DNA from: Methanobacteriota archaeon
GTDB taxonomy: Archaea > JACRDV01
Assembly (NCBI GenBank): GCA_024860865.1
Contig: JACRDV010000032.1
Location: 1 to 6,014, forward strand
Direction: 5' to 3'
DNA length: 6,014 nucleotides
Shown one piece after another: positions 1 through 5,302 of this stretch. Position 1 is the first letter of the stretch; each line of letters starts with the position of its first letter. The notes below the pieces were generated by a model. It saw only the letters and a program-made list of their open reading frames with translations. It was not told the DNA's origin and ran no database searches. The position numbers and the translations under genes are program-made.

Positions 1-594
1 AGAGCTTGCTTAGAACTTTTCAAAAGAAATGATTGTAGAATTCTAATCATTACAAAGTCTGATTTAATACTCCGTGATATTGGTCTCCTTAAGGATATAA
101 AAACAGCAGTGACATTTACCGTAACGACTCTCAATGAGAAAATAGCTAAAAAACTTGAACCAAATGCGCCAAAACCAATTGATAGGTTAAAAACAGCCAG
201 TAAGTTGGCAAAAGAAGGTATCCCTGTTGGAGTTCGGTTGGACCCAATCATCCCCAGCTTGAATGATGCCAATCTAGAATCAATTATAAAATTTGCTAAA
301 GAAGCAAATATTATTCACCTTGTTACTTCAACATATAAACCCCGACCTGATAATTGGAAAAGACTCAAAAATGCTTTTCCAGAGATTGCTACAAAACTTG
401 CACCTCTTTACTTTGAAAAGGGCGAGCGCCACCACAACTCTTGGTATTTACCTAAAGCAATTAGATTAAGTTTAATGAAAGAAATAAAAGAACTCTGTGC
501 TAAATACAACCTAACTTTTGCAACATGCCGTGAAGGTTTTCCTGAGCTTAGTACTGCAAAATCATGCGATGGGAGTCATTTAATTAGCAATTAA
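1..594 (+). CDS. Radical SAM protein, COG1533/SplB-like, 3' part only
   Basis: The frame is open from the first base to a TAA at 592-594, giving 197 visible residues; the start and the radical SAM cysteine motif lie upstream of the window. A GTG at 109 is an internal codon, because family-like sequence (ITKSDLILRDIGLL) precedes it. The visible part matches the second half of the COG1533 'DNA repair photolyase-like' family: a TFTVTTLNE strand, LEPNAPKPIDRL, the GIPVGVRLDPIIPSLND strand-loop, an STYKPRPD segment, and a C-terminal tail with a TCREGF cysteine (residue 176 of the visible part) and an SCDGSHLI cysteine (189). The family uses a 4Fe-4S cluster and S-adenosylmethionine; characterised members repair spore photoproduct, but most archaeal members have no known substrate, so a DNA-repair role is not established here. 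The gene converges on the PIN toxin gene with 13 bp between the stops. The family call is firm and the function open. Confidence 0.85.
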   Translation, partial: RACLELFKRNDCRILIITKSDLILRDIGLLKDIKTAVTFTVTTLNEKIAKKLEPNAPKPIDRLKTASKLAKEGIPVGVRLDPIIPSLNDANLESIIKFAKEANIIHLVTSTYKPRPDNWKRLKNAFPEIATKLAPLYFEKGERHHNSWYLPKAIRLSLMKEIKELCAKYNLTFATCREGFPELSTAKSCDGSHLISN

Positions 595-598
595 AAAA
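593..598 (-). terminator. Oligo-T tract after the PIN toxin gene
   Basis: Six consecutive T on the minus strand lie about 10 nt past the toxin stop codon, in a T-rich context (TATTTTTTAATT). Archaeal transcription often ends at such tracts without a hairpin. The tract overlaps the stop codon of the converging plus-strand gene. Short T tracts are common in AT-rich DNA, so this is tentative. Confidence 0.35.
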
Positions 599-607
599 TA
601 GAATAAG

Positions 608-1027
608 TCAATCTACCAATCGTTTGATATCAGGTATTTTATCAAAATGCTTATCAAAGCTATATATTTCTGTTATCCTTAATTTTTTCATTATTCTAGC
701 TGCAATCACATCGTTTACACCAACACCGAAATTAAGAGCCTCTTCGATGGCTGCTATGTAACCCGTGCCCAGGACATCTTCTATTGTTATATTATTTAAC
801 AAGACTATCGAGGAGAGGACTTCCAAGCTTTGTTCAAGTGGCATTCGTGCTTCTAAAATATTCGCAATCTCTGAAAGATGAACAACTGTTGTCGCTACCT
901 CTTCACCATTTTCAACTCTTTCAATGATCTTTTTAGCAGAGCTTTTAAAGGTAGCAATATCTTCTGGTAAAGCCCTTCTCGGTCTCAAGTAAGCATAAAC
1001 AAACACTGAGGCATCAATAAATCTCAT
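608..1027 (-). CDS. vapC: PIN-domain ribonuclease toxin (VapC family)
   Basis: This 139-residue protein is of normal length for a single PIN domain. VapC toxins are Mg2+/Mn2+-dependent endoribonucleases that cleave tRNA, rRNA or mRNA and are inhibited by a cognate antitoxin. The acidic active-site positions are visible: D5 in MRFIDASVFVY, E53 in HLSEIANIL, D106 in GVGVNDVIAA and D125 in YSFDKHFDKIP, with D129 close by. No key residue appears lost, so the protein is probably active. The ATG overlaps the antitoxin stop as ATGA (1024-1027), and a GGAG (1035-1038, minus strand) 7 nt upstream serves as ribosome binding site inside the antitoxin gene, which indicates translational coupling. An alternative is a stand-alone PIN nuclease, but the AbrB-type neighbour makes a toxin-antitoxin pair the better reading. 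The exact RNA target cannot be read from the sequence. Confidence 0.88.
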   Translation of the reverse strand: MRFIDASVFVYAYLRPRRALPEDIATFKSSAKKIIERVENGEEVATTVVHLSEIANILEARMPLEQSLEVLSSIVLLNNITIEDVLGTGYIAAIEEALNFGVGVNDVIAARIMKKLRITEIYSFDKHFDKIPDIKRLVD

Positions 1028-1263
1028 TTAGACTCTCCAAGGAGAACCTGTTTAAGCTTATTATAATCAGAAAATGCATCGGGTGCAATATCAACGCCAA
1101 TTGTGTCAAAAAATTCGGTAAGCTTTTTTCTCCTTAAAGGTTTTATTATAATGTAATCGCCCCTACCGATTACCATCACTTTACTGGGGTAACCGACCTT
1201 TTTCCGAAAATTTCGCGGTAATACTATTCTCCCGTACTTGTCAATTTCAATAATTTCAACCAT
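1024..1263 (-). CDS. vapB: AbrB/SpoVT-type antitoxin (VapB-like)
   Basis: This 79-residue protein has an N-terminal swapped-hairpin AbrB/SpoVT DNA-binding domain (about residues 1-43), with the signature IDKYGRIVLPRNFRKKVG followed by a GDYIIIKPL strand. The C-terminal part (about 44-79) contains a LTEFFDTIG segment and probably wraps around the PIN toxin. Such antitoxins block the toxin and bind their own promoter as dimers. I chose the ATG at 1263 because the AbrB domain normally starts two to four residues before this strand, and because a GGTGAT ribosome binding site lies 10 nt upstream. TTG at 1281 and GTG at 1278 are also in frame and would add six or five residues (MVIKIE), but they overlap that ribosome binding site and the expected transcription start. 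The gene is followed by the toxin with a 4-bp overlap. Confidence 0.85.
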   Translation of the reverse strand: MVEIIEIDKYGRIVLPRNFRKKVGYPSKVMVIGRGDYIIIKPLRRKKLTEFFDTIGVDIAPDAFSDYNKLKQVLLGESK

Positions 1264-1273
1264 TTCTATTTTT

Positions 1274-1279
1274 ATCACC
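1274..1279 (-). promoter_or_regulatory. Ribosome binding site (GGTGAT) deciding the antitoxin start
   Basis: GGTGAT on the minus strand is an exact complement of the AUCACC part of the archaeal 16S rRNA 3' end and lies 10 nt before the ATG at 1263. It favours that ATG over the in-frame TTG (1281) and GTG (1278), which overlap it. The spacing is a little long, so the support is moderate. Confidence 0.5.
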
Positions 1280-1319
1280 AAATTTATTTATTTTTGCCAA
1301 ATATTTAAAGTTTACCAAA
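1278..1319 (-). repeat. Three TTTGG direct repeats around the antitoxin TATA box
   Basis: On the minus strand TTTGG occurs at 1319-1315 (TTTGGTAAA), 1301-1297 (TTTGGCAAA) and 1282-1278 (TTTGGTGAT), with start-to-start distances of 18 and 19 nt. The first two copies bracket the TATA box and the third covers the predicted transcript start. This placement would suit an operator for autorepression by the AbrB-type antitoxin, but the motif is short and could be coincidental. Confidence 0.3.
1302..1309 (-). promoter_or_regulatory. Archaeal TATA box of the antitoxin-toxin operon
   Basis: TTTAAATA on the minus strand matches the archaeal TATA consensus. Counting about 26 nt downstream puts the transcript start near 1279, leaving a leader of about 16 nt before the ATG at 1263 that contains the GGTGAT site. 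It lies just past a T7 tract that ends the preceding gene, so the toxin-antitoxin pair appears to be transcribed on its own. Confidence 0.6.
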
Positions 1320-1323
1320 AAAA
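1317..1323 (-). terminator. T7 tract ending the zinc-finger/SWIM/radical SAM operon
   Basis: Seven consecutive T on the minus strand lie 12 nt past the radical SAM stop codon and just before the TATA box of the toxin-antitoxin pair. This is the usual form of an archaeal intrinsic terminator. Its position supports separate transcription units on either side. Confidence 0.5.
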
Positions 1324-1334
1324 GTATTCCCAAA

Positions 1335-2564
1335 CTAAAGCAAGAAATGCCCGGCTCGGCTTTGAACCATTACTGTTTTTAAGCCACATTCTTTAAAGAT
1401 ATTTCCAACTTTAAGCATTTCTTGAGGAGAAGGTTGAATTAAATCAGTTCTTTTGAATTCGGCTCTATAATCCAAAGCAGTAACTTGAACTTTAGAATCC
1501 CACCGAGCAAGCTTACTGCCAATTTCTCGAATCTCTTCAAGAGTAATAAACGCTTTGTTATGAGGAACCCCAACTCCAAGAAAAATTTTTTCAGAATAAT
1601 TGTCTAAAATATATTTAGTTGCACTCCAAGCATTTTTTAAATAAATATTTGCTAATTTTTTCTCAAAAACATTTGTTATCTTCATAAAAGTCTCAATCCT
1701 TATACCCTTTAAATCAATTCCAATATCAGTCATGCCTGCTTGAACCAACTCATCGACATAATCCTTGGTCAAAATTGAACCGTTTGTATCCACATGAAAG
1801 TGAGCATTCTCATCAGTATTTAGCCTCATTGTTTCTTTTATAACTTGAATTAACCAAGGTCTATTTAACGTGCATTCTCCCCCAGAAAGGGTCATTCTAT
1901 CAACCTTATGCTCTCTCCTCAGCTTTGTTAACTCTTCAGCAACTTGAATTGGAGCAAGCGCTTCCCCGCCAGTAAAAGTGATAACATGGTTTTGACATTG
2001 AGGGCATCGCAATGTGCACCCATGGGTAAATCCTACCACTTCAATTGGTCTTTCTGCACGTTTTAACCTGTGAGGTGTTCCAACTCCGCCAACATAATGT
2101 GCCATAAAATCAGAAACTACTCTTTTTGGTTGATAATCCGCCGGTAACTTTGTTTCAATTATCATACCATCTAAAATTTGCGTTGTACAAGCAGGGGATA
2201 AGTTTCCATTAACCAGAACAGAACAAGACCAACAACCGCCAACTTCACACGGAGAAAAGAATTTCTCAGCAGTTGGAAATCTAGTAAATTTAAATCCTTC
2301 TAATTCTAGGGCTGCTTTAACTGTAATTCTTTCTGGGACTTTGACTTCTTTATTATTAATTGTAATAGTGATTTTTTTGCGTTCAGACTGATCTTCAATC
2401 ATACTAACTGCATTGCTAGGACATGCTAAAGAACATGCTCCGCATCCAATGCAACTTGCCTCGTTAAAAAGATTTCCAACCGAACACTTAACGTAATTTT
2501 CACAAATCCCGCAATTAGTGCATTTTTCTGAGATTTTTCTCGCTAGTTTGAGAATAAAAGGCAT
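1335..2564 (-). CDS. Multi-cluster radical SAM activase-like protein with 4Fe-4S and 2Fe-2S ferredoxin domains
   Basis: Three parts are visible in 409 residues. First, a dicluster 4Fe-4S ferredoxin (about 12-55) has C15, C18, C21, C27 and C38, C41, C44, C48. Second, a Fer2_4-like 2Fe-2S domain (about 64-138) has CEVGGCWSC and SPACTT, giving C106, C111, C114 and C126. Third, a radical SAM core (about 172-409) has CTLRCPQC (C183, C187, C190), the SGGE SAM-binding motif at 227-230, and an HVDTNGS strand at 257-263. The CxxxCxxC spacing, SGGE and DTNG are typical of activases of the pyruvate formate-lyase/anaerobic ribonucleotide reductase type. The expected chemistry is reductive SAM cleavage to a 5'-deoxyadenosyl radical, with the extra clusters plausibly passing electrons to the SAM cluster (inference). 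No glycyl-radical enzyme lies nearby, so the target is unknown. The gene is last in a three-gene operon: its ATG shares one base with the SWIM gene stop (TAATG), and a GGAG (2573-2576) lies 8 nt upstream. The domain call is firm; the function is open. Confidence 0.88.
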   Translation of the reverse strand: MPFILKLARKISEKCTNCGICENYVKCSVGNLFNEASCIGCGACSLACPSNAVSMIEDQSERKKITITINNKEVKVPERITVKAALELEGFKFTRFPTAEKFFSPCEVGGCWSCSVLVNGNLSPACTTQILDGMIIETKLPADYQPKRVVSDFMAHYVGGVGTPHRLKRAERPIEVVGFTHGCTLRCPQCQNHVITFTGGEALAPIQVAEELTKLRREHKVDRMTLSGGECTLNRPWLIQVIKETMRLNTDENAHFHVDTNGSILTKDYVDELVQAGMTDIGIDLKGIRIETFMKITNVFEKKLANIYLKNAWSATKYILDNYSEKIFLGVGVPHNKAFITLEEIREIGSKLARWDSKVQVTALDYRAEFKRTDLIQPSPQEMLKVGNIFKECGLKTVMVQSRAGHFLL

Positions 2565-2911
2565 TAAATTTTCTCCGATGATGCGCTTCTGCTCTTTTCT
2601 ATTGCATTCAGAACAACAGCAATTATGTGCTTACAAAACTCAATTTCTTCTTTTCCCTTGGCTTGACTCTCATGTCTAATAATGAAGTCCTTACAGCTGC
2701 AAAACCACGCTTTTTTGCTGGGAATAAATATGATTGTATATGGTTTTCCCTTAATTTGCCACTCGCAAAGCTTGTATTCTTGGACTTTTGAAGCTAGCTT
2801 AATTGCCTCTTTATAGCGGTCTTCCCATGACTTTGGAACGTATCTGCCCAGAATTGTTTTAGCAAGTTTACTTTCTAAAATAAGCTTTAAAACTTCTTTT
2901 GCTGAAAACAT
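2564..2911 (-). CDS. Small SWIM zinc-finger protein
   Basis: This 115-residue protein has a SWIM zinc finger (CxCx(n)CxH): C71 and C73 in WFCSCKDF, then C93 and H95 in EFCKHIIAVVL. The zinc site is preceded by the usual beta-strand pair (YKLCEWQIKGKPYTIIFIP, about 46-64) and followed by a helix (96-106). A helical N-terminal part (1-45, with SWEDRYKEAIKLASKV) comes first. SWIM domains bind DNA or proteins and occur in MuDR transposases, bacterial SWI/SNF helicases and the Shu-complex protein Shu2; small stand-alone archaeal ones are uncharacterised. Nothing here indicates a transposase or helicase. The gene lies 24 bp after the zinc-finger gene and overlaps the radical SAM start by one base, so the two downstream products are probably made together. 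All four zinc ligands are present. The domain call is strong and the role unknown. Confidence 0.85.
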   Translation of the reverse strand: MFSAKEVLKLILESKLAKTILGRYVPKSWEDRYKEAIKLASKVQEYKLCEWQIKGKPYTIIFIPSKKAWFCSCKDFIIRHESQAKGKEEIEFCKHIIAVVLNAIEKSRSASSEKI

Positions 2912-2935
2912 TATTGCTCAGTAAATGGCTTTATA

Positions 2936-3136
2936 CTATCTTCTCGATTGAGAATCTTCTACCTCATATTCAAGGCTTTGTTCGCGCGCGAGCTCAAATC
3001 GGTATCGCTTGTAGCAGTCTCTATGCGCTGGGCGTCCATCTAGCGTTATTATCCGCTCATTTGGCAAAATACGATTCCCACAAAATGTGCATGTTTCTTT
3101 TGTTCTGGTTGGTGGCATGCGCTTTCTTTTAATCAT
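2936..3136 (-). CDS. Small zinc-finger protein of unknown function
   Basis: This 66-residue protein has a single probable zinc site, C16xxC19 in ETCTFCGNRI and H38xxC41 in GRPAHRDCYKRY, a CX2C-X18-HX2C arrangement resembling half of a LIM domain. The N-terminus is very basic (MIKRKRMPPTRTK) and the C-terminus is acidic/charged (EYEVEDSQSRR). I do not recognise a named family. It is the first gene of the operon leading into the SWIM and radical SAM genes and ends 24 bp before the SWIM gene. The start is uncertain: ATG at 3136 gives 66 residues, while ATG at 3118 (M7) gives 60 and fits better with the TATA-like CTTAAAAAC at 3144-3152. The plus-strand frame across the same region is hydrophobic and shows no domain. 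The coding call rests on the zinc ligands and the operon position. Confidence 0.7.
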   Translation of the reverse strand: MIKRKRMPPTRTKETCTFCGNRILPNERIITLDGRPAHRDCYKRYRFELAREQSLEYEVEDSQSRR

Positions 3137-3143
3137 AAATATC

Positions 3144-3152
3144 GTTTTTAAG
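3144..3152 (-). promoter_or_regulatory. TATA-like element of the zinc-finger/SWIM/radical SAM operon
   Basis: CTTAAAAAC on the minus strand is identical to the element upstream of the sppA-like gene at 5295-5303. Its first base lies 34 nt from the ATG at 3118 but only 16 nt from the ATG at 3136, so it would favour the later start. A second A/T-rich candidate (TTAAAATAAAAG, about 3162-3173) would serve the earlier start. Both sit in the AT-rich divergent gap between this operon and the antitoxin gene. Confidence 0.35.
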
Positions 3153-3210
3153 GCTTCACTCCTTTTATTTTAATTTTATGGTTTTAAATTATTGGTTATT
3201 GGTTGAAATG

Positions 3211-3218
3211 TTTAAATA
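3211..3218 (+). promoter_or_regulatory. Archaeal TATA box of the relBE-like operon
   Basis: TTTAAATA begins 33 nt before the ATG at 3244. A transcript start about 26 nt downstream of its centre falls near 3240, giving a leader of only a few bases. This supports 3244 as the start and excludes the in-frame ATGs at 3178 and 3208, which would lie upstream of the transcript. Confidence 0.6.
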
Positions 3219-3243
3219 CGTGAATATTTCTCTCATATCGTTT

Positions 3244-3438
3244 ATGGAAACAATTACTCTGGAACATCTTCATAAAGAGATACTAGACATAAAAAAAGAA
3301 TTAAAAAAAATCAGCTTTCTTTTAGAAGAAGATTTTGAATTGAGCGAAGAAGCCAAAAAAGAGCTTTTCGAAGCGAGAAAAGAGCCTATTTCTTCCTATA
3401 TAGACCATGAGAAGGTCCTAAAGGAATTTTCGGAATGA
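3244..3438 (+). CDS. Short acidic antitoxin paired with a RelE-type toxin
   Basis: This 64-residue protein starts METITLEHLHKEILDIKKELKKI, a helical segment with coiled-coil-like spacing, then an acidic middle (LLEEDFELSEEAKKEL) and a charged tail ending in VLKEFSE. This pattern is typical of archaeal RelB-like antitoxins, whose N-terminal helix dimerises and whose C-terminal part wraps the toxin. I chose ATG 3244 because the recognisable part begins there and a TATA box at 3211-3218 places the transcript start just upstream. In-frame ATGs at 3178 and 3208 would add 22 or 12 hydrophobic residues (NISLISF and so on) that look like translated promoter. The stop overlaps the toxin start as ATGA (3435-3438). 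Sequence alone gives little for such a short protein; the call leans on the toxin next to it. Confidence 0.75.
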   Translation: METITLEHLHKEILDIKKELKKISFLLEEDFELSEEAKKELFEARKEPISSYIDHEKVLKEFSE

Positions 3439-3695
3439 CCTACGCGATAAAGTGGAGCCCGAGGGCAGTTAAAGAACTTCGTAAACTTCCCCGAGATGTT
3501 GCTGTTCGCATAGTTAAAAAGGTTGATTCGCTAAAAGAAGGCCCCATGAGATTTCTTGAAGGACTCAGTGGCGATCCGGGATTCAAGTTAAGAGTAGGAG
3601 ACTATCGAGCATTAGTAGACGTTAAAGAAAAAGAGAAAATTATAGCTGTAAGAGTTCTCGGCCACAGAAAAAATATTTACAAGCGACGCCTTTGA
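3435..3695 (+). CDS. relE: RelE/ParE-family toxin
   Basis: This 86-residue protein is of normal length for an archaeal RelE. It begins with the family strand-helix pattern (YAIKWSPRAVKELRKLPRDVAVRIVKKVDSL), then GLSGDPGFKLRVGDYRALVDV, then the closing IIAVRVLGHRKNIYKRRL. RelE toxins cleave mRNA in the ribosomal A site; ParE relatives instead target gyrase. The basic residues R53 and R58, with H77, R78 and Y82 in GHRKNIYKRR, correspond in position to the catalytic arginines and C-terminal tyrosine of RelE, which favours the RNase branch over ParE. No residue seems lost. The gene overlaps the antitoxin stop by 4 bp, with an AAGGA (3421-3425) 9 nt upstream as a possible ribosome binding site. 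Repression by the toxin-antitoxin complex is expected from the family but not visible here. Confidence 0.87.
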   Translation: MTYAIKWSPRAVKELRKLPRDVAVRIVKKVDSLKEGPMRFLEGLSGDPGFKLRVGDYRALVDVKEKEKIIAVRVLGHRKNIYKRRL

Positions 3696-3743
3696 AAATC
3701 GATCCTTTGAGTAGAATTCAATATCATCTAAGTGATCTCCAAT

Positions 3744-3770
3744 ATGAATCTAGAGAAATCGCTAAAATAA
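3744..3770 (+). other. Possible 8-codon leader ORF before the aminotransferase
   Basis: ATG at 3744 reads MNLEKSLK and stops at TAA (3768-3770), 16 nt before the ATA start of the aminotransferase and just before its Shine-Dalgarno. It has no clear ribosome binding site of its own. It could help coupling to a weak start codon, but an ORF this short is easily random. Confidence 0.15.
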
Positions 3771-3773
3771 GAA

Positions 3774-3781
3774 GGAGGAGG
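3774..3781 (+). promoter_or_regulatory. Strong Shine-Dalgarno before an ATA start codon
   Basis: GGAGGAGG contains two overlapping GGAGG cores, ending 8 and 5 nt before the ATA at 3787. This is the strongest ribosome binding site in the window and fixes translation start of the aminotransferase at a codon that is not ATG, GTG or TTG. Confidence 0.7.
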
Positions 3782-3786
3782 AAAAA

Positions 3787-5118
3787 ATAAGCGAACTCCC
3801 AAAAATTGTCATAAAACCACCAGGTCCAAAAGCAAGAGCGATAATCGAACGCGAGCAGAAAGTTCTTTCTCCTTCATTAACTTGGGTTTATCCACTAGCC
3901 ATCGAATCTGGAAAAGGTGTGACGTTAACTGACCCAGATGGAAATGTTTACCTTGATTTTTCCAGTTGCATTGCAACTACAAATATTGGACACTCTGATC
4001 CAAATGTCACTGAAGCGATTAAAAAACAAATAGAGCGAATTTTACATACATCGCCATCTGATTTCTATTCAGAGCTTACAACTAAGCTTGCTGAAAAACT
4101 GGTTGAAATCACCCCAGGTAATTTTCCAAAGCGCGTCTTCTTTTCAAATTCAGGTACTGAGGCCATTGAATGTGCATTTAAAGTTGCTCGATGGCATACT
4201 GGAAGGATTCGAATGATTTCTTTTATTGGAAGTTTTCATGGAAGAACTTTTGGCTCGCTAAGCCTAACTGGTAGCAGAGCTCATCATTTTAACAAGTTTT
4301 CTCCGCTAGTACCTGAAGTAACTCATGTTCCGTACGCCTATTGCTACCGATGTGCTTTCAAAAAGGAGTACCCAAAATGTGGTCTAGAATGTATTAATTA
4401 CATTGAAAATATTGTTTTGAAGAGCATTTGCCCGCCAGAAGAGTTGGCAGGGATAGTAGTAGAACCTATCCTTGGAGAAGGAGGATATGTTGTTCCACCC
4501 TCTGATTTCATATTAGAACTAAAGCGAATTTGTGAAGCCAATAATCTGCTTTTAATCTTTGATGAAGTTCAAACAGGTTTTGGTAGAACTGGAAAGTTGT
4601 TTGCGGCTGAACATTGGAAAGTGGAGCCAGATATCATATGTTTAGCCAAGGCAATCGCAAATGGTTTCCCAATGGGAGCTACTGTTTGTAAAAGCAAGAT
4701 AATGGATTGGATTGCAGGATCTCATGCAAATACCTTTGGTGGTAATCCAGTTGGTTGTGCTGCATCTCTTGCAACTATTGAATCTATTATTTCTCAACGT
4801 TTATGGGAAAATTCAGAAAAGCTTGGGAATTATTTGCTCTTTAGGCTGAATGAGTTTAAGGAGGAGTTTAAATCAATTGGAGATGTCCGTGGAAAGGGAT
4901 TGATGGTTGGAGTTGAATTAGTTAAAAATAAGAATACAAAAGAACCGGCTAGAGAAGAAAGAGATTTAGTTTTAAAGCATTGCTTTGAGAAAGGATTGCT
5001 CCTTTTGCCAGGTGGATTTTCTACTCTCCGATTTGCACCGCCTCTAATCATAACTAAAGAACAAATAGATATTGGATTGAATATTCTTTATCAAACATTT
5101 AAAGGACTGAAGTTGTGA
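3787..5118 (+). CDS. Class III PLP-dependent aminotransferase (GabT/ArgD/racemase-like), ATA start
   Basis: Read from ATA 3787 the protein has 443 residues, the usual length of the archaeal 4-aminobutyrate/ornithine-type family. The N-terminus shows the family's [20 protein letters not shown], then [21 protein letters not shown], the phosphate-binding SNSGTEA (121-126), [27 protein letters not shown] with PLP-contacting D259, and [13 protein letters not shown] with Schiff-base lysine K288. A four-cysteine insert, CYRC and PKCGLEC (C186, C189, C198, C202), could hold a metal. Likely chemistry is transamination of an omega-amino group; some archaeal relatives are amino acid racemases, so the substrate is undecided. 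The first standard start (GTG 3919) would cut off 44 conserved residues. In frame, between the upstream TAA at 3763-3765 and 3919, there is no ATG, GTG or TTG, while ATA follows a perfect GGAGGAGG. Either ATA initiates or an ATG has mutated or been misread. The gene lies 91 bp after relE. Confidence 0.9.
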   Translation: MSELPKIVIKPPGPKARAIIEREQKVLSPSLTWVYPLAIESGKGVTLTDPDGNVYLDFSSCIATTNIGHSDPNVTEAIKKQIERILHTSPSDFYSELTTKLAEKLVEITPGNFPKRVFFSNSGTEAIECAFKVARWHTGRIRMISFIGSFHGRTFGSLSLTGSRAHHFNKFSPLVPEVTHVPYAYCYRCAFKKEYPKCGLECINYIENIVLKSICPPEELAGIVVEPILGEGGYVVPPSDFILELKRICEANNLLLIFDEVQTGFGRTGKLFAAEHWKVEPDIICLAKAIANGFPMGATVCKSKIMDWIAGSHANTFGGNPVGCAASLATIESIISQRLWENSEKLGNYLLFRLNEFKEEFKSIGDVRGKGLMVGVELVKNKNTKEPAREERDLVLKHCFEKGLLLLPGGFSTLRFAPPLIITKEQIDIGLNILYQTFKGLKL

Positions 5119-5294
5119 AATTGTTTGTATTCTAAATGTCTAAACTGACTACTCAGAGATAATCTAGAAAAGATGATATATTACCTAAACGAATGTTGAA
5201 TGACCTACTTTGTTGGGCAAAAGGACAAGTAAGCTCGAATTAATATATTGTAGCCAGTATAGGTTGGTTTAATAAAAGGTATCAACACTAAAAA
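5119..5294 (+). other. Intergenic region, no gene recognised
   Basis: The gap between the aminotransferase stop and the sppA-like promoter holds only very short reading frames (for example 16 codons from about 5193). I found no tRNA, no convincing C/D-box guide RNA, no tandem repeat and no strong hairpin. The T-rich stretch just after the stop (TTGTTTGTATTCT) might end the upstream transcript. Confidence 0.4.
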
Positions 5295-5302
5295 CTTAAA
5301 AA
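5295..5302 (+). promoter_or_regulatory. TATA-like element of the sppA-like gene
   Basis: CTTAAAAA lies 24 nt before the ATG at 5319, the distance expected for a leaderless archaeal transcript. There is no Shine-Dalgarno before the ATG (TAATTATA), which agrees with leaderless translation. The same CTTAAAAAC string occurs before the zinc-finger gene on the minus strand. Confidence 0.5.

Noticed and set aside
109-111. GTG as start of the COG1533 gene
   Set aside because: The frame is open to the window edge and the upstream residues continue the family pattern.
2929-2936. Internal TATA box (GTATAAAG) giving the SWIM gene its own promoter
   Set aside because: Its predicted transcript start falls just inside the coding sequence and it overlaps the stop of the gene before; co-transcription is simpler.
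2899-3132. 77-codon plus-strand frame opposite the zinc-finger gene
   Set aside because: It is hydrophobic without a recognisable domain, lies antisense to a gene with four well-spaced zinc ligands, and breaks a compact minus-strand operon.
3178-3243. Extension of the RelE-type antitoxin to the ATG at 3178
   Set aside because: The added residues are translated promoter, including the TATA box at 3211-3218, and do not resemble antitoxin sequence.
4830-5051. 73-codon minus-strand frame inside the aminotransferase
   Set aside because: It is low-complexity, Ser/Pro/Asn-rich and antisense to strongly conserved aminotransferase sequence.
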